DNA of 64,000 bases from the NCBI GenBank assembly GCA_001972305.1, contig BDDD01000543.1, forward strand, positions 168,409 to 232,408, written 5' to 3'. The notes under the pieces were generated by a model. That model saw only the letters and a list, made by a program, of their open reading frames with translations, had not been told where the DNA came from and ran no database searches. Both the position numbers and the translations under genes were made by a program. This stretch comes from Cephalotus follicularis (lineage: Eukaryota; Streptophyta; Magnoliopsida; Oxalidales; Cephalotaceae). This document shows, in pieces, positions 10,764 to 24,141 of this stretch; position 1 is the first letter of the stretch; the number at the start of each line of letters is the position of its first letter.

Positions 10764-13700
10764 TTACATTCCGAACAAGTGGGGAAATGTTTCCCTCATT
10801 TCATCCTCACGCTCCCACGTAGCTTCCTCTGCTCCGTGAAAATGCCACAGCATTTTTACCATAGAAATGGTCTTTTTCCTTAGTACCTTTTCCATTCGAT
10901 CCACAATCCTCGTCGCTCTTTCTTCATAAGTCAATCTAGGACTAATGAATCCAGGGTCATAGCTCAAAATGTGAGATGGGTTGGGTACGTATTTCCGTAA
11001 CATGGAGACATGAAATACGTTATGCACATCCGACAAACTAGGCGATAGAGCGATCTGGTATGCTACCTCCCCCACTCTCTTCAGTATCTCATAAGGTCCA
11101 ATATACCTTGGAGCCAACTTCCCTTTGAGGCCAAAACGGTGTATCCCTTTTGAAGGCGAGATCTTCAAGAAAACATGATCCCCCTTCGCGAATTCTAGCT
11201 TCCTTCTTTTGCTATTGGCGTAACTCTTCTGCCGGCTTTGTGCAGCTAGTAGTCTCTTCTTGATCATTTCCACTTTATCAGTGGCCTCCTGTACCAAGTC
11301 TGGTCCCAACACTTGTCTCTCACCTACCTCGTCCCAGCAAATAGGTGATCTGCATTTTCTCCCATACAAGGCTTCATAGGGAGCCATTCCAATGCTGGTG
11401 TGAAAACTGTTGTTGTAAGAGAACTCAATCAATGCCAGATGATCCTCCCAACTCCCAGCAAAATCAATCATGCAAGCCCGTAACATATCCTCCAGAGTCT
11501 GAATAGTACACTCGGATTGTCCGTCGGTCTGTGGGTGGAATGCAGTGCTAAAGTTCAAGGTTGTTCCCATTGCTGCTTGGAACTTCTTCCAGAACCTTGA
11601 AGTAAATCTAGCATCTCAGTCGCAGACAATACTGACCGGCACCCCATGCAATCTCACTATCTCCCGGATATACAATCGCGCAAGCTTCTCGATAGAATAC
11701 GTCATGCTCATTGGAAGGAAGTCAGCAGACTTAGTGAGCCTATCCACTACTACCCACACTGCTTCATGCTGATTTCGTGACCTCGGCAATCCTGATACGA
11801 AGTCCATGGTCACGTGTTCCCATTTCCATTCAACCACTGGCAACGATTGTAGCAGTCCCGCAGGTTTCTGATGTTCCGCCTTCACTCTCTGGCAGGTCAA
11901 ACATCTCGCTACATATTCAGCAATCTCTCTTTTCATACCACTCCACCAGTAGTTCTTTTTCAGGTCGTGCCACATCTTGGAACTTCCTGGGTGAATACTG
12001 TATTTTGATTTGTGAGCCTGTTGCAATAGCTCATTCTTGATACTCTCATCATCCGGAACACATATCGTCCCTCGGAACCTCAATATGCCATCGGTATGAA
12101 TGGAGAACTCAGAATCAGTGTCTAGGTTCTCCGAATACTCCACAACTCAGAGTCACTGTACTGAGCAGCCAGAATACGCTCCAAAAGTTCCGGTTGTGCT
12201 CTCAAACTTGCCACTATAACTCCACGGGAAACCATGAATGGTTCCATCTCTGAAATTCCTCCAAGAGCTTACACTGTGAAACCATTGCTCCAGCAATCAT
12301 TGCCTTGTGACTCAGCGCATCATCCACTACATTCGCTTTTCCCGGGTGGTATTGAATATTGCAGTTGTAGTCATTAAAGAATTCCACCCATAGTCTTTGT
12401 CTCATATTGAGCTCCTTCTGGGAAAACAAATACTTCAAACTTTTATGGTCAGTAAAAATCTCAAACTGTGCGCCATAGAGGTAGTGCCTCCATTTTTGCA
12501 AAGCAAACACTATGGTTGCCAACTCAAGATCGTGTATGGAATAATTTTCCTCGTACGACTTTAACTTCCTTGACGCGTATGTAATCACCCTGCCATGTTG
12601 CATAAGTACGCATCCCAATCCTTTCCCATAAGCATCAGTGTAGACAGTAAAACCCTCATTACCCTCAGGTAATGCCAACACTGGAGCCGAAATCAACCGA
12701 CTCTTCAACTCTTGGAAACTTGCCTCACAGGAATCATCCCATACAAAACTTGACTTCTTCTGAGTCAACTATGTCAAAGGTGCAGCAAGCTTTGAAAATC
12801 CCTTGATGAACCTTCGGTAGTAGCCAGCCAATCCCAAGAAACTACGGACCTCAGTAACGTTCCTCGGTTGGGGCCAATCAACAATACTCTCTATCTTCGA
12901 AGGATTCACTGACAATCCTCCACTTGACACAATGTGACCTAGGAAAGTCACATGATCTAGCCAAAATTCGCACTTGCTAAATTTGGCGTATAGCTGTTCC
13001 TTCCGTAGTGTCTGCAATACAATTCTCAAATGCTGCATGTGTTCCTCAATGCTCTTTGAATAAATCAGGATATCGTCTAAGAATATAACAACAAACTTAT
13101 CAAGATAGGGTTGGAACACTCTATTCATCAAATACATAAAGGCTGCGGGAGCATTGGTCAAACCAAACGGCAGTATCAAAAATTCATAGTGCCCATATAT
13201 GGTTCGAAATGCGGTCTTCTCCACATCACCTTCTCTGATCCTCAACTGATGGTAACCTGTTCTCAGGTCAAGTTTGGAGAATACAGTTGAGCCTTGAAAT
13301 TGGTCGAACAACTCCTCAATATGTGGCAGAGGATACTAGTTCTTCACCGTTACTTGATTTAGCTGCCTGTAGTCAATGCATAGCCGCATCGATCCATCTT
13401 TACTTTTCACAAAAAAAACCGGTGCTCCCCATGGTGATACACTCGGTCTGATAAAGCCTTTATCAAGGTAATCTTGCAGTTGAACCTTTAACTCCTTCAG
13501 TTCGGCAGGAGCCATTCGGTACGGTGCTCTAGATATAGGAGCAGTTCCAAGCAACAGCTCAATACTAAACTCTATATCACTCTCCGGTGGCAACGAAGTG
13601 AGTTCATCTGGAAATACATCAGGAAATTCACATACAACAGGCACTTGTTCAATACTAGGTGTACCTTTCGTATGATCAATCACATACGCCAAATAGCCTT

Positions 13701-15350
13701 CGCATCCTTGCTTGAGATACTTCTGTGCTCGAGTATATGAAATGATCGGAGCAGAAACATTCTTCTCCCCGACAAACTTGCACTCAGTCCCATCTTGAAG
13801 GTTAAATGTCATCATCTTGTTGTAGAAATCAATGCAAGCATGATGAGCATACAGCCAGTCCATCCCCAAGATTACATCAAAATCCTGGATAGGTAACACT
13901 ATCAAGTCAGCAGGTAACTGGATTCTAGCTACCATGATCCCACAATCTTTCATAACAGTGTCAGATAGAAGACAAGTACCCGCAGGAGTACTCACTTCCA
14001 ATACATAAGGTAATCTATATGTAATACCATGAAAAATGTGAGCAAATTCAGATGCAATGAATGAATGCGTCGCACCAGGGTCAATCAATACATGAGCTAG
14101 TATGTCAGATATATAAATAGTACCTCCCACAACAGTAGTAGATTCTAGCACATCATCTTTAGATAAAGTGTAGACCCTACCTTTCACAATCCCTTTCCCT
14201 GTGTCCTTCCGTGGTTGAGTAGCCGCAACACTACCACTAGCACCCGCACTTCCCTGTTGGCCGCGTGCTTGATCCCTCATCATTGGGCAATTATTTAGCA
14301 TGTGATCTTGTGAACCACACCTCAAGCACTTTCCCATCTTCTTCCAGCATTCAGTCTCATCGTGATTCTGACGACCACAGAAAGTACATCCACCTGAATT
14401 ATGTTGACTGTTTTGGCTAGGAGTCCTTGATCGTGAGTTACTGCGTCGAGAACCTCCTTGCCCTCGGTTACCAGACTTTGTTGACTTAGCAGGATTATTA
14501 CTTCCTTGCCCTTGTGTCTGTGCGGCCCTCGATTGATTAGTACGAGTCCGTTCCACCCTTCTCTCATTCGTATCTGCTTCCAGAATCATCGCTCTCTCAG
14601 CAACATCTACAAAAGAGGTCAGCTGCAACATCAAAAGTTTAGATCTGATGTCAGGTTGAAGGCCTTTTAGAAACCTTCGGATCATCCGTGATTCACCCTC
14701 CACAAGATAAGGTGTGTCCTCGCTAGCTCCACAAATCTGGTCTGGTACTGAGCTACCGTCATGTCTCCTTGACGTAAATCCATCAATTCTGTCTCCCTCC
14801 GGTCACGCTCTATCTGTGGTACATAAGCCTCAAGGAACTTGGACTGAAATCTGTCCGAAGTCCGGTCAAGTCCACGGGCTTCCCATTTTGCTTCAGTCCT
14901 TTCCCACCAATAAGTAGCCTCGCCCCATAAGTGATATACAGCAAAGTTGAGCTTCTGTTCATCAGTACATTCCAGGGCAGCAAATATCTTCTCCAAATCT
15001 CTAATCCACTGCTCGGCCACAGTAGCATTCAGTTCACCATTGAATGTTGGAGGATTCTGTCTCATGAACCGCTCCAGATCCTGGCCAAATCCACCGGTAT
15101 GGAAAGCTTCAGGAGCCTGATGGTAGGTCCGGTTAGCCTCATACATTTGCCGAATCTGATCCATGTTTGCCGCATTAGCTTGCATCTGTTATTGAAAGAG
15201 GTCAGCCAGGCGGTCAAAGTGACTCCTCTCGTCATGCGCTGGAGGTACATTCACTCCTTCGTTCATTGCTGGGTCATTTCCAGGTACCGGTGGTGCGTTG
15301 ACACCTTCATCAGCTCTGCGCCGTCCTCTTATTTCTCTTCGTAGATCCAT
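10764..15350 (-). pseudogene. Element F gag-pol polyprotein fossil (gag-PR-RT-RH-IN-chromodomain)
   Basis: It starts at the ATG ending at 15350 (MDLR-type gag start, as in element C at 50100) and ends with HLFGM and a stop. Approximate positions are: gag capsid 15350-14600, with WIRDLEKIF and YHLWGEATYWW; two CCHC zinc knuckles at 14395-14265 ([14 protein letters not shown] and [14 protein letters not shown]); aspartic protease near 14090-14040 ([12 protein letters not shown]); RT 13460-12800 with FLDDILIYS; RNase H 12740-12340 with YHPGKANVV; integrase 12060-11100 with the HPGSSKMW...CLTCQRVKAEH zinc module and DGQSE..IQTLEDMLRAC; and a chromodomain-like tail 10930-10764 (LWHFHGAEEATWEREDEM). 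It would make the proteins for a virus-like particle, reverse transcription and integration. About half a dozen breaks are present, so it is not expected to work alone. Confidence 0.9.
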
Positions 15351-15439
15351 TCAGTTTCCTATACGGAATGACATAATCATTAGGAAATAATTCCACTTAA
15401 TTTTTGAGAAACTTATACCAGCTAGCATATATGGAATAT

Positions 15440-15451
15440 GCTCTGATACCA
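15440..15451 (-). other. Element F primer-binding site
   Basis: The plus strand GCTCTGATACCA is the exact complement of TGGTATCAGAGC (initiator tRNA-Met type). It lies three bases from the 5' LTR end at 15455. Element C has the same site and leader. Confidence 0.92.
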
Positions 15452-16597
15452 TGCTGTCACACCCCGTTATTCAGTTACATTAGACAACATATGCGGTGAT
15501 ATCAGGAATAAGTAAATAATCCAACATTCTCATTCAACAAATCAAAATAATAAGCAAAAGCATTCATATCTGGATTATAAAATACAAGTCTTCCACACGC
15601 AGCCCATACTAAGTGCAGGTACAATCCAACAAATTATCCTTATACATAAGGAAGTACAACAGTAACGGGGGTATGAACCGTTCATTACAATACAGTACAT
15701 CATAAAAATAACAACCTTAAGATAGAAAGAAGCTCTCCAAAGCTTTAGCAGCCCCACCCGTACGTCTTCGCTTAATCTGAAATTGTAGGGGTTAGCCGTT
15801 GTCCTCACTTGGCTAAGTAGGAAGATAAAGCATGCAATTGATTCTATAAATGTAAATATGCATGACACTTTAAAAGAATGACATATATATATATATATAG
15901 TATTCGAATATATATACGCAATCATGCCAAGTGGCCATAGACAGTACAATGCAACAATACCGCACAAGGGTACAATCAATCAGTACAGTGGTTTGGGTGT
16001 CACATTTCGCTAACTCCTAGCACCAACTGTGCACCACCTATCTATCACCCTACACTCCGAAGATGATAGATAAGGTAACATTTACTACCGGTGTTAGCGG
16101 GCAGTTTAATAATCAAGCTCTGCATTGCAGGCAGTTTTGGTGTGTACTCTAGCCAACTCCTGGCACATAGGACCACCTCCGTTAGCCAGTGACATCTGCC
16201 ATCACTCGACTAATCGGCAATAACATAGACATTCAATTCATTCAATTCAGTAGTAATATCACATATATCCATAATATGCAATATAACGGTGGTTTTCATT
16301 TTTAGAAAACATAACAGCCAGTCAGTGGTTCTCTTGTGAGAGCTAAACAGTAACAGTGCCTCTATTAAGTGGAAAATAGTAGTTTGTATAACAATAAGAT
16401 TTTCTATTTAGAAATCCGTTGTTCAAAATCATTAATTATGCTTTAAGCATTAGGTTGGTAAAAATCCTTGAACAAATGTATAACTGTAGCAATTTCATTA
16501 AATATCAGTATCAATAAGTACAACCTATCATATCAAGGATAATTGCAACCACAAACACTTCAATCGATCAGTTTACGCATTTCTACACCTACTGTTC

Positions 16598-16718
16598 TAA
16601 AGCGTCGATGGTTAACTACTAGGCGTCGATACTACACAACTTAAGCATCGATATTCTAAGCCTTAATATGCCATTCTCGCACTAAAGCGTCGACAGTTAA
16701 TATGTAAGCGTCGGCGCT
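16598..16718 (-). repeat. GTCGAC-unit cluster 2, F 5' LTR
   Basis: About five units (GCGTCGATGG, GCGTCGATAC, GCATCGATAT, GCGTCGACAG, GCGTCGGCGC). This is the same cluster as 9335-9477, with one fewer unit and more CpG decay. Confidence 0.75.
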
Positions 16719-17638
16719 TCTGGCATTCATACGAATTCCATGAGCAATTTCAAAACAGGGGAATACACACAATCAACCCAATTTAGTTCATTTCTACATG
16801 CAATCAAGTATTGACCATCACAACATATTATACATGTCATAGGTTCAAAAACATGTCAAAATCCCCTACCTCAATTGCTATCCCAAAGCGAAATTGGATT
16901 GGCCTTTCACTTGTGTCCAAGCTCTTCACTTCCGGTTTAATTTCCCAAAATTGCAGTAATCAGCCTGAACAATCGCATGTTTACAGGTCTATAAATCAAT
17001 ACCAGTAAGTTTATTCAGTTATCTATTCAACTAACATTAAAGAATCGAACCAGAAGTTATAATCAACTCCTAAGTGTCCTTTCTTTTGAACAACATAGCC
17101 ATCTTGGCTTACCTCCATATTTAACCCCTTTTGTTACCATTCAAAATTTAATATCATGGATAATAGGTATGCAAGCAGTATCTGCTCCTATTAGCCTACA
17201 ATTTCAACCATAATCCAAGATTTAGAAGCTTACCAGGGTTCAAGCTTCAATTTCGTTTCTTTGAGCTCCAATCCTTCCACATGCAAGCCTTCACAATTAT
17301 CCAGAATTTCTCCTCCTCCTCAGTATTTTTTAACTCCTAAATAGTTCCGGTATCAACTGATATAAGTGCTCAGTCCGTGTCTTCCATTCCCACAGTCGGT
17401 TTAAACTTTAATGCCCATTTCTCTCTCCCTCATGCATGCATCCTCTCTTTTGTTCTTTCTCTTAATTTTTGCAAGTGTGCAGGTGAAAGGAGACATGCAA
17501 GGCTCTTAGTCTGGCATCAACAACAGATGGAAACGCCTCTTTTGCATGGCCAACACTTCTATGGATACATGCCTATGTTCCCATCATTTAAACTCTGCCA
17601 TTTCCTTCCAACTGTCACTTATCTTTGCGCCAGAACAC

Positions 17639-17812
17639 GACTACAGTGTCACCGGTTTAATCGTGGGCGTCGACGCTTATACGCCTCTAAGTGTCGATGC
17701 TGGGTGTTTAAAGGTCGGCGGTTGGCGCCTTATTTCAGTCTTCAACTGTGCGTATTGTGCACGTGTCAGGGCTTAAAGCATCGACGGTGTGACTTTAGGC
17801 GTCGGCGGTTTT
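17639..17812 (-). repeat. GTCGAC-unit cluster 1, F 5' LTR
   Basis: About six units matching those at 10397-10575, with independent changes at the CpG positions. It lies about 1.0 kb from cluster 2. Confidence 0.75.
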
Positions 17813-18384
17813 ACACCAGAAATTATTTCTTTATTTATTTATTTTTTTCATTTAAGAATTTATTCCAATTCCTTCTATTCAAGTGATAACCCAACATATA
17901 ATTTCAATAATTGTATATTTTATTCATCGTAGGTTACAAAATACATGAATTGAAATTGCAGTCATTACATTCGATGCCTCCTGTGATCCTGCATAAATCC
18001 CCCTATCCTTGTTTCGAAGGAGCAATGGAAGAGTAAATAAGAGAAGGGAGCCGAGGCTTGCAGCCGTTGCAAGAACATGAGGAAGTTCAGAATCTTATCT
18101 AGGGGTCGGGCGATCTCCGTTTTTAACTGAATTTATGTAGGTTGCTATATGCATGAGCTCCTACCAGCATGTGTGTGTATTGTTTATTCTGTGTGATTGT
18201 ATTATATGTATTGTTGTATGTAATGCTCGTATTGTTGTGATTGTGTTGTGCTTGTCAGATTAGGATTGTTGATTGTTCTGTGTTAGGGATGCCTACTGAA
18301 TCATTGCATGGGTGTTATAGTAAGGTCCAGTACTTGAAAGGTACTTAGAGGAGCACCCCAACATTGAGCCAGACTAGTCTCCTG

Positions 18385-18830
18385 AAGACTCAGAGCTTCT
18401 CCGCTTGAAGTCAGACTAGTCCTTTGCATGCCGAGCAGACCAGTCCACAAGGTCACTGAGCATGACTTGCTCAGGCATGCCGAGAAAACTTGCCCACATG
18501 GTCACCGAGCATGAATTGCTCATGCGTTCCGACTAGACCAGCCCATGTGGTCGCCGAGCATGACAAGTCCTTGCCTGCCGAGTAGAGCTACCTACAAGGT
18601 CGCCGAGCATACAAATCACGCATCCTGAGCAACTAGTGCATCCGAGCAGATTACAGTTTCATGGCAAACAACCGCTCTAATATGGACCAGCCCACGCATG
18701 CTGAGCAGACCAGTCCATATGGTCCCCAAGCGCATTCATTCTATGCGTGCCGTGCTGACCAGTCCCTTAAGGTGCAAGAAAGACTACCATCCAATGGTAT
18801 AGCACCTAAAGAGCACTGAGCTGACCACTT
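18385..18830 (+). repeat. GCCGAGCA-type repeat cluster, D 5' LTR
   Basis: About eight imperfect units of roughly 40-60 bases combine GACCAGTCCA, AAGGTCGCCGAGCATGAC and CATGCCGAGCAG words. The same array recurs at 24350-24800 and 35925-36400. It has no coding potential that I would trust. Confidence 0.7.
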
Positions 18831-18881
18831 TCTCTGCCTGATATGAGTATACACATAGAATTTTTAGTGATAAGTCCTATT

Positions 18882-19150
18882 GCAGGTGAACTTAAGTAGT
18901 GAATTCCACATAGTGACTATCCCTCAGCTGGCGAGCCCAAATGGGGTGAATTCTGCTAGAGCAGGTGATCCCAAAGGTGAATTCCGATAAAGTGAATTTC
19001 GCATAGCAGGTGAACCTCAGGCGAATCCCTCTTACCAGGTGAACCTAAGGGTGAATTCCACCAGAGCAGGTGAACCTAAGGGTGAATTCCTCATGGCAGG
19101 TGAACTTAAGGGTGAATTCTGCACGACAGGTGAACCTAAAGGTGATCCTC
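18882..19150 (+). repeat. GTGAACCTAAGGGTGAATTC minisatellite, D 5' LTR
   Basis: About nine units of some 24-30 bases follow the form GCAGGTGAACCTAAGGGTG + AATTCCNCNNNRGCAG, several with an exact GAATTC. The array continues in the other A/D LTR copies. It creates short open frames (for example 19039-19233) that are by-products of the repeat. Confidence 0.85.
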
Positions 19151-19720
19151 ACATAGTAGTCAGACCAACCCCTACGCTTATTGTAATTAGAATTAGTGGT
19201 CTGCCCTTAGTGCGGAGAAGTAGAGATGGATGATATGTAATTGGTTTTGGTGATTGGTCAATGTGGATTATCCTATGGCATGCACACATCTTCTCTGTTT
19301 ATATTCTATCTCCTCTGTTTGCGCATCTCTTCATATAGTGGACTACACAACCATGGGTTGTTAACCCATTCTCTAAATGGGCCAGGTTCAAGTATGGGTG
19401 AAGCATCATAGCAACCCAGAGGATAAAGAGCAGTGCAAGACCCTCTCCTTGGTAGTGCTGTTCTGAAGATCAGTTTTGTAAGTGAGAATTTGTAACAAAT
19501 TGTTTTGACCTGCCAACTTGTGGTAGAGTTTGCTTGGACAGTATTGTATAAATTTGGGCTTATCCACATAAATAATTTGATGTTTATTTTCAATGAGAAA
19601 GCATGAATTAAAGTTTTAAATTTTTAATGGTTGAATTAATGGAAAATAATAAGTTATATGTACAGTGTGCCACGTGTTGGGTCGTAGGGCCCATCCCACG
19701 GTTCGACGCCTGAAAATTTG

Positions 19721-19734
19721 TGTTATCAGAGCCG
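19721..19734 (+). other. Element D primer-binding site (degenerate)
   Basis: TGTTATCAGAGCCG follows the LTR end within about ten bases. It is close to the TGGTATCAGAGC initiator tRNA-Met site used by the neighbours. Element A has a similar, more decayed site near 37385. Confidence 0.6.
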
Positions 19735-19867
19735 TACTATACTGGATATGCCAGGATTGGGTCCTTGGCGAGTGGAGTGTCGAGGATACAGTTATGAGTC
19801 ATAGTTAAGAGCTGGTTGTGGAAATTATATGTGGATATTGACCCATTCCTTTTATGTAATCAGAAGT

Positions 19868-22800
19868 ATGGAAGGACGTCGAAGTAGAACTGCATGAGGA
19901 GTGAGAGCTGTGCCGTTGACTAGACATACCAGAGCGAATAGACATGCTGAGGAACAGGAAGAAGTAAATGTTGCTCCGGAAGCAGAAGCTGAAGCTGCTG
20001 CTCCTGCTCGAGAGGAACCTAGAGGTTTTATGAGGAGGATGCATGCCATGATAAATTAGATGAGCGATTTTATGCAGCATCATGCAGCTGTAGTAGAACA
20101 ACCACCTGCTGTAAGACCCGGTAGGCATGCAACAGAAGAACCAGAACAGACATCAGCTGCGAGGACAACCAGGTAGTCAAAAGCAGCAAGAAGGTCAGTT
20201 GATCAGCCCTTCATTAGATTCTTGAAGTTAAACCCTCCAACTTTCACAGGGGATCCTGATGCCATTTTAGCGAGAGATGGCTAATGCAATTGGAGAAAAT
20301 CTTCCGAGTCATGGAATGTTTAGACTAGCAGAAAGTTATCTTCGCAACATATATGTTACAGGGTGAAGCGGAGCATTGGTGGAAGATGATTGAATCTTCA
20401 TGGGAAGCATCCGGGATATCATATTATTGGAATACATTTAAAACAGAGTTTAATGAAAGATTATATCCCAAAGTTGAAGTTGATAAGAAAGAGGCCGAAT
20501 TCTTAGGCCTAACTGAAAGGGATATGTGAGTGGCCCAATTTGAGGCCAAGTTTATCGAATTATCCAGGATAGGTCCGTATATGGTTAATACAGAATCAAG
20601 GAAGGCCAAGAAGTTTTTTATAGGACTTCGTCACAAAATTAGGGAGAAGCTAGTGCCCTTGCATTTGAGACCTTCTCTGATCTAGATAACAGAGCTCAAG
20701 ACGTTGAAGCTTTGACTCAGGAGATACAAAACTTGAGAATCCAAGCAGGCAGCCGATGACTTGCTCCTTCTGGTGGATATTTAGGAAGAAGTTCTTGGAG
20801 TAGTAATAAGTCCCAGAAGTCTGGGTATGGTAATAGCCCGAGACAGGGTGGATCTCCCCATATCGTTGGTAGTCCTGCAGGTCCCTCAAGATTTGGAGGG
20901 CAACCTCGTGGTTCTCAGAAAAGAAGACAAGGTCGTGACTCATGATGGAGGCAACAGAGGAGAACAACATCATAGTAGCCAGGATTTTATTGAATCATGT
21001 ATACGTTGGTATCGCACAAATCATGCCTCAGAAGACTGTTGGTGGAAGAATGGTAGGTGTATGAGTTATGGAGCTATGGATCTTATGGCTGCTAAATGTC
21101 CCCAAAACAGATTTAGTTCAGAGGATCAGACAGAGTAAGGGTCGACCAGATCACATGGAAGCTTCCAGCAAGCCCGACCTAGCAACAGTTCACGAGGAGA
21201 TCATGGCAAGTAGCCGATGGGATTATCGCCTACGGTGCAATGCATAGTATATGCCATGGATCAGAGGGCCGCATCGGGATCAGCCTCAGTGATTGGAGGT
21301 ACGGTACATATGTCTTAGCTTTTGGCATGGACTCCTATAGATTCAGGCTCATCCCATTTATATATTGCATCGCATTTCATATCTCACATGGTTGTGGAGC
21401 CAGAGCCTTTACCCTTTGTAATATAGGTCAGCACACCTGTAGGAGAGTATGTTTCCTCCCAGTGGGTGTGTAAGTCTTATGTCATTGAGATTTCTGGCCA
21501 TATTCTTCCTGTAGATCTTATAGTGTTGCCGATGGGTGATCTTGATATAATCCTCGGAATGGATTGGTTATCGGCATACTATGCCTATAGGGATTGTAAC
21601 AGGAAGGTTGTAACCTTCCATATGCCAGGACAGTCTCCATTCTAGTTTATTGGAACCTTAGAGCATCAGTCACCTCAAATCATATCTGCTATTCAGGCTG
21701 ACAGATTTCTAAGGCAAGGTTGTGCTGCTTACGTGGCACATTTTATTGTTGGTGGTAGATGGGTGCCAGAGTTAGAGGATGTTCCAGTTGTATGTGAATA
21801 CCCGGACGTGTTTCCAGAAGAATTGAAATTCCTGCCTCCCGACAGGGATGTGGAGTTTACTATAGATCTCTTACCAGGGACAGCACCCATATTGAGAACT
21901 CCTTATCGGATGACCCCTCATGAATTAAAGGAATTGAAAGAGTAACTACAAAAGTTACTCAATAAAGGTTTCATTAGACCGAGCGTGTCACCGTGGGGAG
22001 CATCGGGCCTATTTGTCAAAAAAAATAGATGGATCCTTATGCATGTGCGTCGACTATTGGCAGTTCAATAAAGTCACTGTTCAGAACAATTATCCGCTGC
22101 CACATAACAATGAACTGTTTGATCAACTGAAGGGAACTTCAGTATTTTCTAAGTTGGATTTGAGACCAGGATACCATTAGCTTAGAGTTAGAGCAGAAGA
22201 CATCCCGAAGACTGCGTTCAGATCGCGGTATGAATACTATGAGTTTGTAGTAATGTCGTTCGGGATAACTAATGCCCCTGCCAAATTTATGAGTTTAATG
22301 AATCAGGTTTTTATTCCATATCTTGATCAGTTCATAGCAGTCTTCATTGACAATATCCTAGTATATTCTAAGTCTATGGAGGAGCACGGATGAAATTTGC
22401 ACTTGGCACTGCAAATCCTGAGAGATCACCAGTTATATGCGAAGTTTAGCAAATGTGAATTCTGGTTGTCAGAGGTGACTTTTCTTTGTCATGTTACATC
22501 CAGTGTTGGATTGTCAATAGATCCATCCAGGATAGAAGTAGTAAAGGACTTGAAACGACCAACAAATGTGATGGAAGTCCAGAGCTTTTTAGGCTTGGCA
22601 GGATATTACCGTCGTTTTGTAGAAGGGATTTAACGGATAGCTATACCTCTAACTCGATTGACACAGAAGAATGTAGAGTTTATATGGGATGATGCTTGTG
22701 AACAAAGTTTCCAAGAGTTGAAGCACCGTTTGATTTCTGTGCCAATCTTGGCCTTACCAGGAGGTTGTGAAGGTTTTGTGATATATAGTGATGCGTCAGG

Positions 22801-24141
22801 CAATGGTTTGGGATGTGTCCTGATACAGAATGGGAGAGTGATTGCATATGCCTCAAGGAAATTGAAGCCCCATGAAGGGAATTATCCAACTCATGATCTT
22901 GTGTTGGCAGCGATAGTATTTGCACTGTGAAAATGAAGGCATTAGCTATATGGTACGAGGTTTGAGGTGTATACCGATCATAAAAACTTAAAGTATCTAT
23001 TCTCTCAGAAAGGCCTGAATATGAGACAAAGGAGATGGATAGAGTTACTTAGTGATTATAACTATGAAATACAGTACCATCCAGGCAAAGCTAATGTAGT
23101 TGCAGATGCTTTGAGTCACCGACTAGCTTGCCTAACAATTGCTCATATCTGAGCGCATCCGTGGTGGATGGATAGAATTAGAGAAGCCCAAAGTAATGAT
23201 GGAGATTTTCTCAAACTAGCCTTGAGCGGGCATGGAGAATTAAAACCCAATTTCTCCATACAGGGTGGTGGATTGATCCGATACCATTGTAGAATCTGTG
23301 TTCCAAGTAATAAAGAGATAAAGGATGAACTATTGTCACAAGCCCATTGCTCCAATTTCTCCGTACATCCGGGGAGTACCAAGATATACCGAGACTTGAA
23401 GCTAAATTATTTGTGGAGCAATATGAAGAGAGAAATAGCTGAATACGTTGCTTCCTTCCTAACATGTTAGCAAGTTAATGCAGAACATCAAAGACTGGCA
23501 AGATTGCTACAACTGCTGCCTATGGCATAATGGAAATGGGAACACATTACAATGAATTTCGTAATACGACTGCCCAGGACGAAGACTAACAGTGATGCTA
23601 TATGGGTGATCGTTGATCGCTTTACCAAATCTACTCATTTCCTAGCGATCAAGACGACTTATTCTATCACACAGTTATCGAATCTATATATTTGAGAGAT
23701 TGCCAGGCTCCATGGAATACCAATCAGCCTGGTGTCCAATAGAGACCCCCGTTTCACATCGCTATTTTAGAGAAAACTGCAAGAAGCTTTCTATACTCAG
23801 CTAAATTTCAGCATAGCTTTTCATCCCCAGACTGATGGTCAGTCTGAGAGGACTATTCAGACTTTTGAAGACATGCTACGAGAATGTATTTTAGTTTGAG
23901 GTGGCAGCTGGGATGACTACTTACCATTAGTAGAGTTCTCATACAATAATAGTTATCATGCCAACATTGGTATGGTGCCATTTGAGGATCTCTAGGGACG
24001 GAAATGTAGGACCCCGATCTATTGGTTTGAAGTTGGCGAACAGAGTCTAGTACGACCTAAGCTTGTACAAGAGACAACAAAGAAAGCGAAGGTTATTAAA
24101 GAAAGGCTTCTTACTGCACAAAACAGGCAGAAAAGCTACCA
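19868..24141 (+). pseudogene. Element D gag-pol fossil (heavily decayed)
   Basis: It begins at an ATG at 19868 that matches the gag start of element A (37498). Recognisable parts are gag with WKNG-type zinc-knuckle remnants (about 21000-21100), a protease-RT linker ([15 protein letters not shown], about 21780), RT at about 21960-22400, RNase H with [13 protein letters not shown] (about 22785) and [16 protein letters not shown] (about 23075), and integrase with HPGSTKIYRDLK (about 23365) and DGQSERTIQTFEDMLREC (about 23835). The 3' end of pol is not represented before LTR sequence begins. Breaks number in the dozens, consistent with its age and with the two later insertions in its LTRs. Confidence 0.85.

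Larger units (their letters stand above)
8804..17969 (-). mobile_element. Element F: Ty3/gypsy chromovirus (Tekay/Del-like), near full length, broken
   Basis: Both ends are clear: TGTCACACCCCG on the left and CATTACA on the right, flanked by a perfect 5-bp target duplication TTCGA (8799-8803 and 17970-17974). Order on the minus strand is the 5' LTR 17969-15455, PBS, gag-pol from 15350 to 10764, polypurine tract, and 3' LTR 10722-8804. Gag, protease, RT, RNase H, integrase and a chromodomain-like tail are all recognisable. The frame is interrupted about half a dozen times. LTRs differ by a few percent in compared stretches, suggesting insertion about one to a few million years ago under commonly used plant rates. 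It sits inside the D 5' LTR. Element C is of the same family. Confidence 0.92.
15455..17969 (-). repeat. Element F 5' LTR (2515 bp)
   Basis: It is bounded by TGTCACACCCCG at 15455 and CATTACA at 17969. It contains a short (TA)n microsatellite at about 15882-15898 and two GTCGAC-unit clusters. An open frame of 169 codons runs antisense through it and recurs in the 3' LTR, but shows no known protein features. Confidence 0.92.
17975..19714 (+). repeat. Element D 5' LTR, second block
   Basis: It resumes after the right target duplication of F. It matches the A 5' LTR from about 35580 on (GAAGGAGCAATGG, then a TGTGTGTATTGTTT region, two internal repeat arrays, CCCATTCTCTRAATGGGCC and GGGCCCATCCCACGGTTC). 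The LTR end is near 19714 (CGCCTGAAA), followed by a PBS-like TGTTATCAGAGCC. Confidence 0.8.

Noticed and set aside
19039-19233. 64-codon frame with a repeated GEPKGEF motif
   Set aside because: It is a direct translation of the D LTR minisatellite, not a protein repeat under selection.
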